From an uncultured Eubacteriales bacterium (GTDB taxonomy: Bacteria; Bacillota; Clostridia; Lachnospirales; Lachnospiraceae), in contig ONHA01000009.1 in NCBI GenBank assembly GCA_900317515.1, positions 1-64,000 on the forward strand: 64,000 bases of DNA, read 5' to 3'. Shown here in pieces: positions 51,280-60,816 of this stretch. The notes under the pieces were generated by a model. The model was not told the origin of the DNA. It did not search any database and saw nothing but the letters and a program-made list of their open reading frames with translations. Made by a program: the position numbers and the translations under genes. Numbering within the stretch: position 1 is the first letter of the stretch; the number at the start of each line of letters is the position of its first letter.

Positions 51280-51356
51280 AAAACCAAAAAAGAGGGTGTC
51301 GGCCGATGCGGAATCTTATGTCTACCGGGCGGAAGGAGGCCCCCGAAACCTCCCGC

Positions 51357-51385
51357 TTTACGCCCGGCTTTTGATGTGGTATGAT
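51357..51385 (+). promoter_or_regulatory. Promoter for pepC
   Basis: TTTACG (51357-51362), 17 bases, TATGAT (51380-51385) with an extended TGG before the -10; 39 bases before the start codon. Confidence 0.6.
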
Positions 51386-51423
51386 AAACGGACACTAAAA
51401 ATACAGATGAGGAGTCATAAGAC

Positions 51424-52752
51424 ATGAACGATGTTACGCTTGAAACAATTGACAGCTTCCGTGCCGCGGCAGAGACCTCGCCGCTTGACCGCGCGATGAC
51501 AAATGCGCTGGCCAAACACAGCGTGAAGGACATTTCATTTTCCAATAAAGGGCTCGACGAGGCCCAGTTCCAGTTCTCCGTGAACGTGCCGACCATGGAG
51601 GTCACGAATCAGAAGCAGTCCGGCCGCTGCTGGATCTTCGCCGCGCTGAATGTCTTCCGCGAGGAAGTCGCCGCAAAATGCAATCTGGAGAAATTCGAGC
51701 TCTCCCAGAACTACACGGCCTTCTGGGACAAGTTTGAGAAGATCAACTTCTTCTACGAGTCCATGATCGAGCTCGCCGACCGGCCGCTCACAGACCGCCT
51801 GGTCACCTATCTCCTTGACTCCGCGATCGGCGACGGCGGCCAGTGGAACATGCTGGTCAACATCGTCGAGAAGTACGGCGTGGTCCCGAAGGCCGCGATG
51901 CAGGAGACCTTCCAGTCGAGCCACACCCGCGACATGAACCGTCTGATCAACACGATGCTTAGAAAAGGCGCCCGCGACCTCAGAAAGGCCGTTTCCGAGG
52001 GCGGAGATGTCGCCGCTGTGAAAAATGCATACCTGAAGGACGCCTACCGCCTGCTCTCCATGTGCTTCGGAGTCCCGCCGAAGAGCTTTGACTTTGAGTA
52101 CACGGACAAGGATAAGGAGTACCATGTCGATCGGAATCTGACGCCGAAGGCATTTTACGAGAAGTATGTCGGCCTCGACCTCAGAAATGACTATGTCGGC
52201 ATCATCAACTCCCCGACGGAGGACAAGCCGTTCTACCGGAACGTCACGATCGATTTCCTCGGAAATGTCGCCGGCGCGCCGCCTGTCACCTACCTGAACC
52301 TTCCGATGGAGGAAATGAAGGACCTGATCATCCGCCAGCTTAAGGACGGAAAGCCGGTCTGGTTCGGCTCGGATGTAGGCTCCATGGGAGAGAGAGAGAT
52401 GGGCATCTGGTCCGATGCGATCTACGATTTTGACGGGACGCTCGGGATCGACTTCTCCATGACCAAGGAGGAGCGCTTAAATCACCGTGAGAGCGCGATG
52501 AACCACGCGATGGTGATCACCGGGGTGAACCTTGACGAGAACGGGAAGGCGAACCGCTGGAAGATCGAGAACAGCTGGTCCGACGAGCGCGGTGTGAAGG
52601 GGTATTACGTGATGAACGGGTCCTGGTTTGACAAGTTCACGTACCAGACGGTTATCGAGAAGAAGTACCTGAACGAAAAACAGCTTGAGGGTCTCGCCTC
52701 GGAAGCACTGCATTTCATGCCGTGGGATCCGATGGGGACGCTGGCGGACTGA
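51424..52752 (+). CDS. pepC: Aminopeptidase C (C1-family cysteine peptidase)
   Basis: A 442-residue cytoplasmic peptidase of the bleomycin hydrolase family, which forms a hexamer and removes N-terminal residues from peptides. The catalytic Cys is in NQKQSGRCWIFAALN near 71, the His in MNHAMVITGVN near 361 and the Asn in KIENSWSDERG near 382. GLDLRNDYVGIINSP and VWFGSDVGS are further family blocks. Length is normal. GAGGAGTC precedes the ATG. Monocistronic, with its own promoter and a strong terminator. Confidence 0.93.
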   Translation: MNDVTLETIDSFRAAAETSPLDRAMTNALAKHSVKDISFSNKGLDEAQFQFSVNVPTMEVTNQKQSGRCWIFAALNVFREEVAAKCNLEKFELSQNYTAFWDKFEKINFFYESMIELADRPLTDRLVTYLLDSAIGDGGQWNMLVNIVEKYGVVPKAAMQETFQSSHTRDMNRLINTMLRKGARDLRKAVSEGGDVAAVKNAYLKDAYRLLSMCFGVPPKSFDFEYTDKDKEYHVDRNLTPKAFYEKYVGLDLRNDYVGIINSPTEDKPFYRNVTIDFLGNVAGAPPVTYLNLPMEEMKDLIIRQLKDGKPVWFGSDVGSMGEREMGIWSDAIYDFDGTLGIDFSMTKEERLNHRESAMNHAMVITGVNLDENGKANRWKIENSWSDERGVKGYYVMNGSWFDKFTYQTVIEKKYLNEKQLEGLASEALHFMPWDPMGTLAD

Positions 52753-52777
52753 AGACGAAGGCACAGGAATGAGAATG

Positions 52778-52818
52778 ATGCGGGAAGACCGCGGGAAAGC
52801 CCGCGGTCTTCCCGCATC
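52778..52818. terminator. Very strong bidirectional terminator
   Basis: Perfect 19-base arms beginning GATGCGGGAAGACCGCGGG with a three- to four-base loop and T-rich flank, between convergent pepC and channel genes. Confidence 0.88.
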
Positions 52819-52826
52819 ATTTTTGC

Positions 52827-54677
52827 TTATTCCTCGCCGAGCACGATCAGGCAGTCCTCTTCGGAAAGGGTGATCGTATCGCTTAGCGGCCGGTTGAAAG
52901 TGCTGTATTTTTCGCGGTCGAGGTCCCCCAGAAGAATGCAGCCGCGCCGCAGCATAACCTGCCTGAGCGAGCCGACCGTGTGCGTTCCGGCAAGGCCGAG
53001 GCGTCCGACGTTCTTGAGGTAGAGCTCGCTGCCCTTGTTGGAGAGGATCTCCCTGAAGACGCTGAGGAGCTCGGGACTCTCGGCGAGCTGCGCGAGGATC
53101 AGAGAAGACATGCTGGAGGCGACGAGGAAATCCGTGTGGTCCCCGCGGCCCACGAGCCGCTGATTGTGCTCAAGCTGCATCTCGACCGTAATGTTGAAGC
53201 TTAAATCGTAGCGCTTCCGGATATCGCGGAGGTTTAAGAGCGTTAAAATCGTCTCCATGTCGGCTTCCTCGGGATCCATCGTGTGGTCGCCGAGCACAAC
53301 GATATGGGATGTCAGGCGGGCGAGGGCAAGAAGCACTTCCTCGTCGTGGGGATTTCCTTCGCAGTACTGAAGGTGAATCGAACGCTTCCTGGCGGCCTTT
53401 TCGAGCGTAGTCCGGTCCTCATCATGCGTGCCGGCGAGGAAGACCTCGGAGACATTTTCCGGGAGTTCGGCGAGAATCGTGGGCAGCGTCTCGTTCGTGC
53501 CGATGATGACCGTACCGGTCTCTTTCTCGGAGACATTGCGAGTGATTTCCGGAAGAGCCGGAAGAGAGGCAGGGGCTTCAAGGAGCTTCGCCAAACCGCT
53601 CTCCTCCGAGAAGACAAGGACCCGGTCGTCCTCGCGGAGAGCGAGGTCGAAGGGTGGATTGAGCTGCATAGCCCCGTCCCGGTAAATGCCGGCCGGCGAT
53701 GCGCCGTCAAGGCGCAGGCTGAGATCCTCGAAGGTCAGGGAGCCGATTCCCGGAAGGTCGATCAGATAAAACTCGGAGCCCTCGAAATTGAAGATCTCCC
53801 GGAAAGCCTCCGAGAGGCCTGTCTGGGTGCAGGAGTGCGCAATCATCTTTGCGAGGATGCTGCTCGTCTGGAGGGTTGAGATATTGTTGGTCTCCGCGAT
53901 GGAGGGCGGGAAACGGTGTTCATTTTTGGAAATGATCGCGTTCACGCTGATCTCCGGCGCGCCCTTGTCCTCCAAGAGGGCGGAGACGGCCAGAATGGCC
54001 TTGATCGTCTTCATGTCGTCCGCCGGGCTGACGATGACAGTCCGGCAGGTTTCCACGGAACATTTTTCCAGGGAGGCAGGGTCGGTGATGTCGACGGTCC
54101 GGCAGACAATCCGGAAGTTTTCGGGCAGTTCGAGGTTTTCGTGCAGATCGTCCTCCATGTCCGCCCGGTCCATATCCTCGGCCAGGACGACGCAGGCAGG
54201 TTTGCCGGCGGCTGCCAGGATGAGCTGGGAGAGCAGGGTGTACTCGCCGGGGCTGAAACCGAGGACGACGATGTGATCCCGCTCGATGACCTGGGAGTTG
54301 CCGCGCTTTAAATTGTCGATCTTCTCCTCGATCGCGCTCGTGATGATACCGATGAAGACGCTCGTGAAGAGCAGGCCGGCGATCGCGGTCAGGGACATGA
54401 GGATGAGATAGCCGAGGCTCCCGTCCTCGTAGGAGGGCATCCAGGCGTTGATCACGGTCGCGATGCTGTCCCAGAAGACGGAGGCGGTCTCTCCTTCCCC
54501 GCCGAAGCCCAGGAGGATGATGAGGGCGGCCATGAAGACCGCCAGAAGGAGCGAGGCGGCGATCAGGATCCGGATGAAACCGAGAGAGCCGCCGGTCATC
54601 CGGTTGTCAAACCAGTAGCGGAAGCGCTCTCTCAGGGAAAATGTACGCGTTTCGGGGGATTTTTTTTCATTTTTCAT
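52827..54677 (-). CDS. CASTOR/POLLUX-like ion channel with RCK/TrkA-N domains
   Basis: A 616-residue protein. Two or three membrane helices lie in residues 30-125 around a pore-like loop (WDSIATVINAWMPSYEDGS), followed by two soluble regulator-of-conductance units with Rossmann-like starts HIVVLGFSPGEYTLLSQLIL (near 142) and TVIIGTNETLPTILAEL (near 392). The layout matches bacterial relatives of plant CASTOR/POLLUX channels, which pass cations under nucleotide or Ca2+ control. No Trk selectivity signature is evident. It stands alone; GAGAGGTTTTGAG precedes the ATG. Confidence 0.78.
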   Translation of the reverse strand: MKNEKKSPETRTFSLRERFRYWFDNRMTGGSLGFIRILIAASLLLAVFMAALIILLGFGGEGETASVFWDSIATVINAWMPSYEDGSLGYLILMSLTAIAGLLFTSVFIGIITSAIEEKIDNLKRGNSQVIERDHIVVLGFSPGEYTLLSQLILAAAGKPACVVLAEDMDRADMEDDLHENLELPENFRIVCRTVDITDPASLEKCSVETCRTVIVSPADDMKTIKAILAVSALLEDKGAPEISVNAIISKNEHRFPPSIAETNNISTLQTSSILAKMIAHSCTQTGLSEAFREIFNFEGSEFYLIDLPGIGSLTFEDLSLRLDGASPAGIYRDGAMQLNPPFDLALREDDRVLVFSEESGLAKLLEAPASLPALPEITRNVSEKETGTVIIGTNETLPTILAELPENVSEVFLAGTHDEDRTTLEKAARKRSIHLQYCEGNPHDEEVLLALARLTSHIVVLGDHTMDPEEADMETILTLLNLRDIRKRYDLSFNITVEMQLEHNQRLVGRGDHTDFLVASSMSSLILAQLAESPELLSVFREILSNKGSELYLKNVGRLGLAGTHTVGSLRQVMLRRGCILLGDLDREKYSTFNRPLSDTITLSEEDCLIVLGEE

Positions 54678-54776
54678 CTCAAAACCTCTCTTTGCGGTCT
54701 GCTTTCAGACGAATGCATTTCCAATGATAATCATAGCATAGTTTTATGGAAAAAGCTTGACATTTGTGAAATTTTA

Positions 54777-54805
54777 TTGAAAATGCCGGATTCATCTGCT
54801 ATGAT
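54777..54805 (+). promoter_or_regulatory. Sigma-A promoter for S-layer-type gene
   Basis: TTGAAA (54777-54782), 17 bases, TATGAT (54800-54805) with an extended TGC before the -10; AAAGGAGG follows at 54825. Confidence 0.7.
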
Positions 54806-54840
54806 TTTGTTAAAAATACCCCACAAAGGAGGCAAAAACA

Positions 54841-57800
54841 ATGAAAACTGAAAGGAAACTGCTGACGGCTCTTGTGACGATACTGGCGGCGCTTCTGCTC
54901 TTTGCGGCGCCTGTCCGGGCGGACGAGGGGGATGTGAAAGTCGCGTCTCTGTCGGCCCCGGACATCACGCGTTTTGTGACCGAGCGGATGACGTCCGTGT
55001 GGCACAATTACCATTATAATGATGAGACCGGTGATTTCGAGGACGCGGTCTGGGAAGAGGTGGACTGCTGGCCGAGAGACGAAGAGGTTACGGTCACCAT
55101 GACAGACGGCACCGTGATCAGCGGAACGGGAACCCAGGTGAACATCCGGCTTCATGAGCGGTACGGGCTTGAGCTCTACTGGAGCTCCGATCAGACCCCG
55201 GATGATCTGTGGGGAGTCGGCGATCACACCGCACAGCTTTTTGCGGGGGACTTCTCGGGCGACGATGTCCGGGCGGACTTTACGGTCACGCTCATCGAGA
55301 ACCCGATCGAAAGGATCATTGTCCCGGATATGACCCGCTATGAGGGGGAGACGGAGGAGTGCTGGGGTTACCATGACGAGAACGGCGAATATGTCGACGA
55401 GCAGTGGTTCCGCATCAACGCCAACCCGTCCGAACAGGAGATCACGGTTGAAACGACGGAAGGGTCGGTTACCGGGGATCTTGACAGGGTGATACGCTGG
55501 CTTGAAGAGACCTTCGGAATGCACTTTAACTGCTACTGGTATTCCGGCGAGACGCCGCTGTCTCCCTGGACGGCCGGCAATACCTACACCGCTTTCCAGA
55601 CCATCAGCGGCGTGGAGGGTGAGTATTCCGTGACGATCCTTGAGAATCCCGATGCGGTCATGACGGTCGAGGACATATACTGCTATGACTCGCACCTCTC
55701 CGACTGGACCGATTACTTTGACGAGGAGCTGGGAGAATGGGTCGATCCTGGCGAAAAATGGCGCATCGAGGGCCATCCCGACGAGATCGAGGTGACGGTC
55801 AACGGGAATGTGTATCGCGGGAATGTAGATGAAGTTGCATGGATACTTGCCGACTCTGAAAATCTTCCCATCGACCGATGGCACTGGGAGACCGACCAGG
55901 TATACGGCGAGCCGGTTCCGGCGGAGATCCACGCGGTGTTTACGATGGGCTTTATGCGCGCGGAGTACACGATCCATGTTTCGCCCAACCCGGTCGAATC
56001 CGTGTCGGTCGCCCCGATCACCCGTATGCAAGGAGACAATCTGAGCCCCATGTGGGGTTGGAATGACCCGGAAGGCAATTACCACGACGAGCATTGGTTC
56101 CGTACAGACTGCTGGCCCTACGATGCGGCCGTCACGGCGGTGGTCTCAGGCAAAACGTATGAAGCGGAAAATGTGGATGATCTTCGCGAAATGCTTGAGG
56201 CGGACGGATACGATCTCGATCTCTGGTGGGAATCCGATGAGAATCCGGGAAATGTCTGGGAGCCCGGCGAACACACCGCCGTTTTCTACGTGGGCGATGT
56301 TCCGGCATACTATACCGTCATTCTGCTGGAGAATCCGATCCTCTCCGTGACCGTCCCGGATATCTCCGTCTACGATACCGTTAAGGAAGAGAGATGGGGC
56401 TACTATGATGAGAATGACAATTACATCGATGAGAAGTGGTACCGTATCAATGCAGACCCGGTCGGCGTGGATGTGACGGTTGAGACAACCGAGGGAACAT
56501 TTACGGGCGAAAAATATGAGGCCGAAGACTGGCTCCGGGAGACATTTGATTACGACTTCGAATGCTACTGGGCTACCGATGAGACCCGGTCTGATCCCTG
56601 GACCGCAGGAAATACCTACACGGCCACTCTCTATTTCGGCGGTGTGGGCGGAGACTACAATGTGACGGTTCTTGAGACCCCGGATGCGGTTCTTACCGTC
56701 AGGGACGTTGACTGCTTCCTCTATCAGGTGAGCGGATGGACCGATTATTATGACGAAGATGAGGACCGGTGGATCGATCCGGGTGAAAGGTGGCGCATCG
56801 AAGGCTTCCCGGAGGAGATCACGGTGACGGTCAACGGTCATGAGTACAGCGGGTACCCGGACGAAGTGGCCCTGGCGCTTGAAGAAAATGAAAACCTCGT
56901 CATCAACGACTGGCACTGGGATTCCGACCAGGTCTACGGCGAGCCCGTAGGCGAGACAATACGCGGAACATTCCGGTTCGGGTTTATGGAAGCGGAGTAT
57001 ACGATCCATGTATCGCCGGTTACATTTGAATCGCTTGAGGTTCCGGATATCACAAGGTTTGACACGGACCGGTTTGAGGCTATCGGGGAGATGTATAACG
57101 AGTCGACCGGTGAATATCAGGAGATCCTCTGGGACAAGCTGGACTGCTGGCCGCGCAGCGCCGTGTGCAAGGTCGTCATGACGAACGGTGACGTCTACGA
57201 AGGCTCGATCGATCAAGTCATGGACTGGCTGGAAGAAGACGGGTACCGGGATTTTGAGAATTATTGGGATTCCGATGAGACGCCGGATAACCCGTGGGAG
57301 GAAGGCGAATACGAGGCGGTTTTCACTCTCGGCAACGTGTCCTGTGAATACACGGTCACTGTGGTGAAGAACCCGATCACAAAGATCATTGTTCCGGACA
57401 TCACCCGCTATGATGGCGAGCGGGAGGAGGTGCACGGCTATCAGAGCCCGTGGGGAGCGGTCACCGACGAGACCTGGTACCGCATAAACGCCAACCCGTC
57501 AAACGAGCGGATCAAAGTTGAGACGACGGCGGGAGAATTTACCGGAGATCTCGGCGAGGTCCTGGACTGGCTCGAGGAGAAATTCGGGATGAGCTTTGAC
57601 GCTCACTGGGATTCCGACGAGACACCGTTTGATCCTTGGACTGTCGGCAATACCTACACAGCAGCCCAGTATATCGGCGGTCTCGCGGGAGAATATCGGG
57701 TGACGGTTCTTGCGCTGCCGTTCGAGAATTATGCCATTGAAGTGGCGGATTTTGAGCGCAGTGAGACTGAGCTTTCTGACTGGACCGATTATTATGACGA

Positions 57801-58875
57801 GGAGCTGGATACCTGGGTCGATCCGGGAAAGCCGTGGCGCATTGACTGCTGGCCCGACGAGATCAGGGTGATCATCGACGGGCGTGACTTTATCGGCAGC
57901 GTGGGTGAGGTGGTCGAAGCGCTCAAAGAGGAGTACGGGCTTGTCATCCACCAGATTTACTATCTCACCGATCAGGTCTACGGGGAGTCGGTTCCGGATG
58001 AGATCTATACGACATTTACATTTGGGTTCATGTCAACGAGTTACAGAGTCCGTGTGGTGCGGAGCGAGTTTTCGGTAACCGAGCCGGTCCCGAAAGATGT
58101 CGTCTACAACAAAGCCGAGCAGACCCTCGCGGAAGCCGGCAGCACCACGGCGGGGACGATGTACTACGCGCTGGTGAAGAACGATAAGGACGCGATCCCC
58201 GCCCCGTCCGACTTCACCGAGGAACTCCCGGCGGCGAAGGATCCCGGGATCTACTACATCTGGACGATGGTGAAAGACGGGGAGGCTCTGCTCCGCTCCC
58301 CAGCCTGTGCCGGCAAGGCATACATCCGCTTCACGGATGTCGCGAAAACGAGTCTCTGGTATTTCGAGCCGGTCTACTGGGCTCTCGAGAACGGAGTGAC
58401 GTCCGGAATGGGCGAGGGCACGTTCCAGCCGACGAAGGAGCTCACGCGTGCCCAGACGGTTACCTTCCTCTACAACCTGGCAGGGAAGCCGGACGTCTCC
58501 GGCCTTACGGCAACGGAGTTCTCGGATGTGGCAAAAGGCGCGTGGTATTACGATGCGGTCAAGTGGGCCGTGGCAAATAAGATCACGTCCGGTTACGGGA
58601 CAGGCACGTTCCAGCCGAACGCGAAATGCACGAGGGCGATGGTCGTGACATTCCTCCAGAATTTCGCAAAGGCAGAAGGATTCTACAAGGCGCCGACAAC
58701 TTCGGCGAGCTTCAAGGATGTAAAGGCAAATGACTGGTTCAGGGAGTCCGTCGACTGGGCGGTCGAAAATGGCATCACCGCCGGCTATGGGACGGGGACG
58801 TTCAGCCCGAAGGTGATCTGCAACAGGGCGATGATGGTTTCCTTCCTTAAGAAGGTATCGGAACTTCAGAACTGA
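54841..58875 (+). CDS. Large secreted S-layer homology (SLH) protein with nine repeats
   Basis: A 1,344-residue surface protein: signal peptide (about 1-27, cleavage after VRA), nine beta-rich repeats of 114-122 residues (40-1081), a short Ig-like linker domain (about 1085-1160, with YNKAEQTL and GIYYIWTMVKDGE), and three SLH domains (about 1161-1340: FTDVAKTSLWYFEPVYWALE, FSDVAKGAWYYDAVKWAVAN, FKDVKANDWFRESVDWAVEN). SLH domains bind pyruvylated cell-wall polymer, so the repeats project outward. The repeat domain is not recognised. Acidic overall with many Asp, Glu, Trp and Tyr. AAAGGAGG precedes the ATG; a strong promoter is present. Confidence 0.9.
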   Translation: MKTERKLLTALVTILAALLLFAAPVRADEGDVKVASLSAPDITRFVTERMTSVWHNYHYNDETGDFEDAVWEEVDCWPRDEEVTVTMTDGTVISGTGTQVNIRLHERYGLELYWSSDQTPDDLWGVGDHTAQLFAGDFSGDDVRADFTVTLIENPIERIIVPDMTRYEGETEECWGYHDENGEYVDEQWFRINANPSEQEITVETTEGSVTGDLDRVIRWLEETFGMHFNCYWYSGETPLSPWTAGNTYTAFQTISGVEGEYSVTILENPDAVMTVEDIYCYDSHLSDWTDYFDEELGEWVDPGEKWRIEGHPDEIEVTVNGNVYRGNVDEVAWILADSENLPIDRWHWETDQVYGEPVPAEIHAVFTMGFMRAEYTIHVSPNPVESVSVAPITRMQGDNLSPMWGWNDPEGNYHDEHWFRTDCWPYDAAVTAVVSGKTYEAENVDDLREMLEADGYDLDLWWESDENPGNVWEPGEHTAVFYVGDVPAYYTVILLENPILSVTVPDISVYDTVKEERWGYYDENDNYIDEKWYRINADPVGVDVTVETTEGTFTGEKYEAEDWLRETFDYDFECYWATDETRSDPWTAGNTYTATLYFGGVGGDYNVTVLETPDAVLTVRDVDCFLYQVSGWTDYYDEDEDRWIDPGERWRIEGFPEEITVTVNGHEYSGYPDEVALALEENENLVINDWHWDSDQVYGEPVGETIRGTFRFGFMEAEYTIHVSPVTFESLEVPDITRFDTDRFEAIGEMYNESTGEYQEILWDKLDCWPRSAVCKVVMTNGDVYEGSIDQVMDWLEEDGYRDFENYWDSDETPDNPWEEGEYEAVFTLGNVSCEYTVTVVKNPITKIIVPDITRYDGEREEVHGYQSPWGAVTDETWYRINANPSNERIKVETTAGEFTGDLGEVLDWLEEKFGMSFDAHWDSDETPFDPWTVGNTYTAAQYIGGLAGEYRVTVLALPFENYAIEVADFERSETELSDWTDYYDEELDTWVDPGKPWRIDCWPDEIRVIIDGRDFIGSVGEVVEALKEEYGLVIHQIYYLTDQVYGESVPDEIYTTFTFGFMSTSYRVRVVRSEFSVTEPVPKDVVYNKAEQTLAEAGSTTAGTMYYALVKNDKDAIPAPSDFTEELPAAKDPGIYYIWTMVKDGEALLRSPACAGKAYIRFTDVAKTSLWYFEPVYWALENGVTSGMGEGTFQPTKELTRAQTVTFLYNLAGKPDVSGLTATEFSDVAKGAWYYDAVKWAVANKITSGYGTGTFQPNAKCTRAMVVTFLQNFAKAEGFYKAPTTSASFKDVKANDWFRESVDWAVENGITAGYGTGTFSPKVICNRAMMVSFLKKVSELQN
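54958..58083 (+). repeat. Nine coding repeats in (A-B-C)x3 order
   Basis: Repeat starts: 54958, 55324, 55669, 56014, 56356, 56701, 57043, 57394 and 57745. Repeats 1, 4 and 7 resemble one another (…CWP…, WWxSDExPxxxWExGEH), as do 2, 5 and 8 (RINANPS, VETTEGxFTG, PWTAGNTYTA) and 3, 6 and 9 (SxWTDYxDE, WRIEGxPDEI, DQVYGEPV). The higher-order period is about 1,030-1,056 bases, implying triplication of a three-domain block. Confidence 0.9.
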
Positions 58876-58893
58876 AATTGAAAGATGAAAGAG

Positions 58894-58927
58894 CAGCCGG
58901 TCCTCTGATGAGGACCGGCTGTTTTTT
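58894..58927. terminator. Strong terminator
   Basis: Perfect 12-base arms CAGCCGGTCCTC and GAGGACCGGCTG, a four-base loop and six T residues; lies between convergent genes. Confidence 0.9.
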
Positions 58928-58947
58928 AAGACGTGAGAGAAATATGT

Positions 58948-59859
58948 TCAGTGCGTCAGCAGATAATCCTGGACGCTGGTGACCGCATTCGCGCCGTCGC
59001 CGCAGGCCGTGATGATCTGGCGGAGCTTCTTCGTGCGGACGTCGCCGACCGCGTAGACGCCCGGAACCGAGGTCTCGCAGTCCTCACCCGCCGCGATGTA
59101 GCCGCCGGCATCGAGCGCCAGCTGGCCCTCGACCAGGCCGCTGTTCGGCTGGATGCCGACCGCGACGAACACGCCGTCGACGTGGAGCGTGCGGAGCTCG
59201 CCCGTGAATTTGTCGGTCACATGGAGGGCGCCCACCTGGCTCTCGCCCGCAATCGACTTCGGCAGCGCATTCCAGACCATCTCGACATTCGGAAGGGAGA
59301 GGAGTCTTTCCTGCAGGACCTTGGCCGCGCGAAGCTCGTCCCTCCTGTGGACGACGTAGACCTTCTTGCAGCCGCGGGCCAGGAAGATGGCATCCTCGAC
59401 CGCCACGTCTCCGCCGCCGATGACCGCCACGTCGGAGCCTCTGAAAAATGCGCCGTCGCAGGTCGCGCAGTAGGACACGCCCATGCCTGCGAGTTCCTTC
59501 TCACCGGGGATGCCGAGCTTTCTGTGGCTCGCGCCGGTCGCCAGGATCACGGTTTTGGCCTCGTAGACTTCGTCCTCCGTGTACACCTTCTTGACGTCCT
59601 CGGTCAGCTCGAGCTTCGTGACTTCCGCGGTCACGAATTCTGCACCGAGGTGGTCGGCGTGGTCACGCATTTTCATGGCCAGATCCATGCCGGAGATGCC
59701 CGGAAGGCCCGGATAGTTGTCAACCTCATAGGTATCGACGACCTGGCCGCCGCTCATGAAGTTCTGTTCGATAATGATAAATGAAAGTCTCGCACGTGTC
59801 GCGTAAATCGCGGCTGAAAGGCCGGCGGGGCCGGAGCCGACGATGATAAGATCGTACAT
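58948..59859 (-). CDS. trxB: Thioredoxin-disulfide reductase
   Basis: A 303-residue flavoprotein that reduces thioredoxin with NADPH. It has the FAD motif IVGSGPAGLSAAIYA (4-18), redox-active Cys pair in SYCATCDGAFF near 131, the NADPH motif VIGGGDVAVEDAIFL near 147 and the terminal FAD motif GVYAVGDVRTKKLRQI near 268. Length is normal. AAAGGAGGTACTTTT precedes the ATG on the minus strand. Monocistronic. The 59860-59991 gap has no gene. Confidence 0.94.
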   Translation of the reverse strand: MYDLIIVGSGPAGLSAAIYATRARLSFIIIEQNFMSGGQVVDTYEVDNYPGLPGISGMDLAMKMRDHADHLGAEFVTAEVTKLELTEDVKKVYTEDEVYEAKTVILATGASHRKLGIPGEKELAGMGVSYCATCDGAFFRGSDVAVIGGGDVAVEDAIFLARGCKKVYVVHRRDELRAAKVLQERLLSLPNVEMVWNALPKSIAGESQVGALHVTDKFTGELRTLHVDGVFVAVGIQPNSGLVEGQLALDAGGYIAAGEDCETSVPGVYAVGDVRTKKLRQIITACGDGANAVTSVQDYLLTH

Positions 59860-59991
59860 AAAAGTACCTCCTTTGTGGGATTATTGTTTCTTATACAATA
59901 CTACCACGAAGGAGGTTTTCTAGAAAGTATATGTGTGCTTTATTCACAAATATTTTAGAGAGTGTTCGATATGATTTATCATATCTACGGC

Positions 59992-60816
59992 TCAGCAAAG
60001 CTCGAGGAGAAGCGGCGCATGGTCCGCCCTGGCCCCGGAGTCCATCATCTCGGAGCGGGTGACCCTGTCGGCGATCCGGTCGCTCGTGAGGAAATAGTCG
60101 ATCCTCCAGCCCGTGTTGTTTGCCTTGCTGGTCCGGACCCGCTGGGCCCACCAGGAGTAGACACTCGGGATATTTCCGTGAATGTGCCGGAAGGTGTCCG
60201 TAAAGCCTTTTGCAAGGAGGTTCGAGAAGCCCTCGCGCTCCTCGTCGGTGAAGCCGGCGGACATGTGGTTCGTGTCCGGATTCGCGAGGTCGATCTCCTC
60301 GTGGGCGACGTTGTAGTCGCCGCAGGCGATGACCGGCTTGGCGGCGTCGAGGCTTTTCAGGTACTCCGCGTACTTTGCGTCCCAGATCTGGCGGTCGGAC
60401 AGGCGCTTTAAGCCGTCCCCCGCGTTCGGGGTGTAGACCAGATTGAAATAAAACTCCGGAAGCTCGAGCGTGATCGTGCGGCCCTCAAGGTCCATGGTGC
60501 CGGGCGCGCCGATCTTCGGGAAGTCCGCCTTGAAGGCGAGGCCCTTTTTCACGAGGGCCATCGTGCCCGCGTAGCCCTTCCGCGCGGGCGGGCAGGAGCT
60601 CACGAAGACGACCTCGTAGTCCGGGAAGAGGGCCGATAAGGCGGCCTCCTGCTTCGCGTTCATGCCCGCCTCGGGCAGCTTGGTCTCCTGAATCGCTATG
60701 ATGTCTGCATTTTCCGAGGCAATTTTCGTAAGGACATCGCGCGTTAAGAGCGCCCGGGGGCTGTCGGAGGTCAGCGCGGCATTCAGGGAGTCAATGTTCC
60801 AGGAAATGAATTTCAT
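59992..60816 (-). CDS. xth: Exodeoxyribonuclease III family AP endonuclease
   Basis: A 274-residue Mg2+-dependent nuclease for abasic-site repair. Motifs: MKFISWNIDSLNAA (Asn7), AIQETKLPEAG (Glu near 42), VYTPNAGDGLKRL (Tyr), CGDYNVAHEEIDLANP (Asp/Asn pair near 165), WRIDYFLTS and ARADHAPLLLEL (general base Asp and His near 266). The last motif is ADHAP instead of the common SDHCP. Its ATG overlaps the stop of the upstream oxidoreductase gene by four bases, so they are cotranscribed. Confidence 0.92.
   Translation of the reverse strand: MKFISWNIDSLNAALTSDSPRALLTRDVLTKIASENADIIAIQETKLPEAGMNAKQEAALSALFPDYEVVFVSSCPPARKGYAGTMALVKKGLAFKADFPKIGAPGTMDLEGRTITLELPEFYFNLVYTPNAGDGLKRLSDRQIWDAKYAEYLKSLDAAKPVIACGDYNVAHEEIDLANPDTNHMSAGFTDEEREGFSNLLAKGFTDTFRHIHGNIPSVYSWWAQRVRTSKANNTGWRIDYFLTSDRIADRVTRSEMMDSGARADHAPLLLELC

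Noticed and set aside
51200..51427. 75-codon frame before pepC
   Set aside because: It covers the DnaA-like boxes and the pepC promoter, overlaps the pepC start and has no ribosome site.
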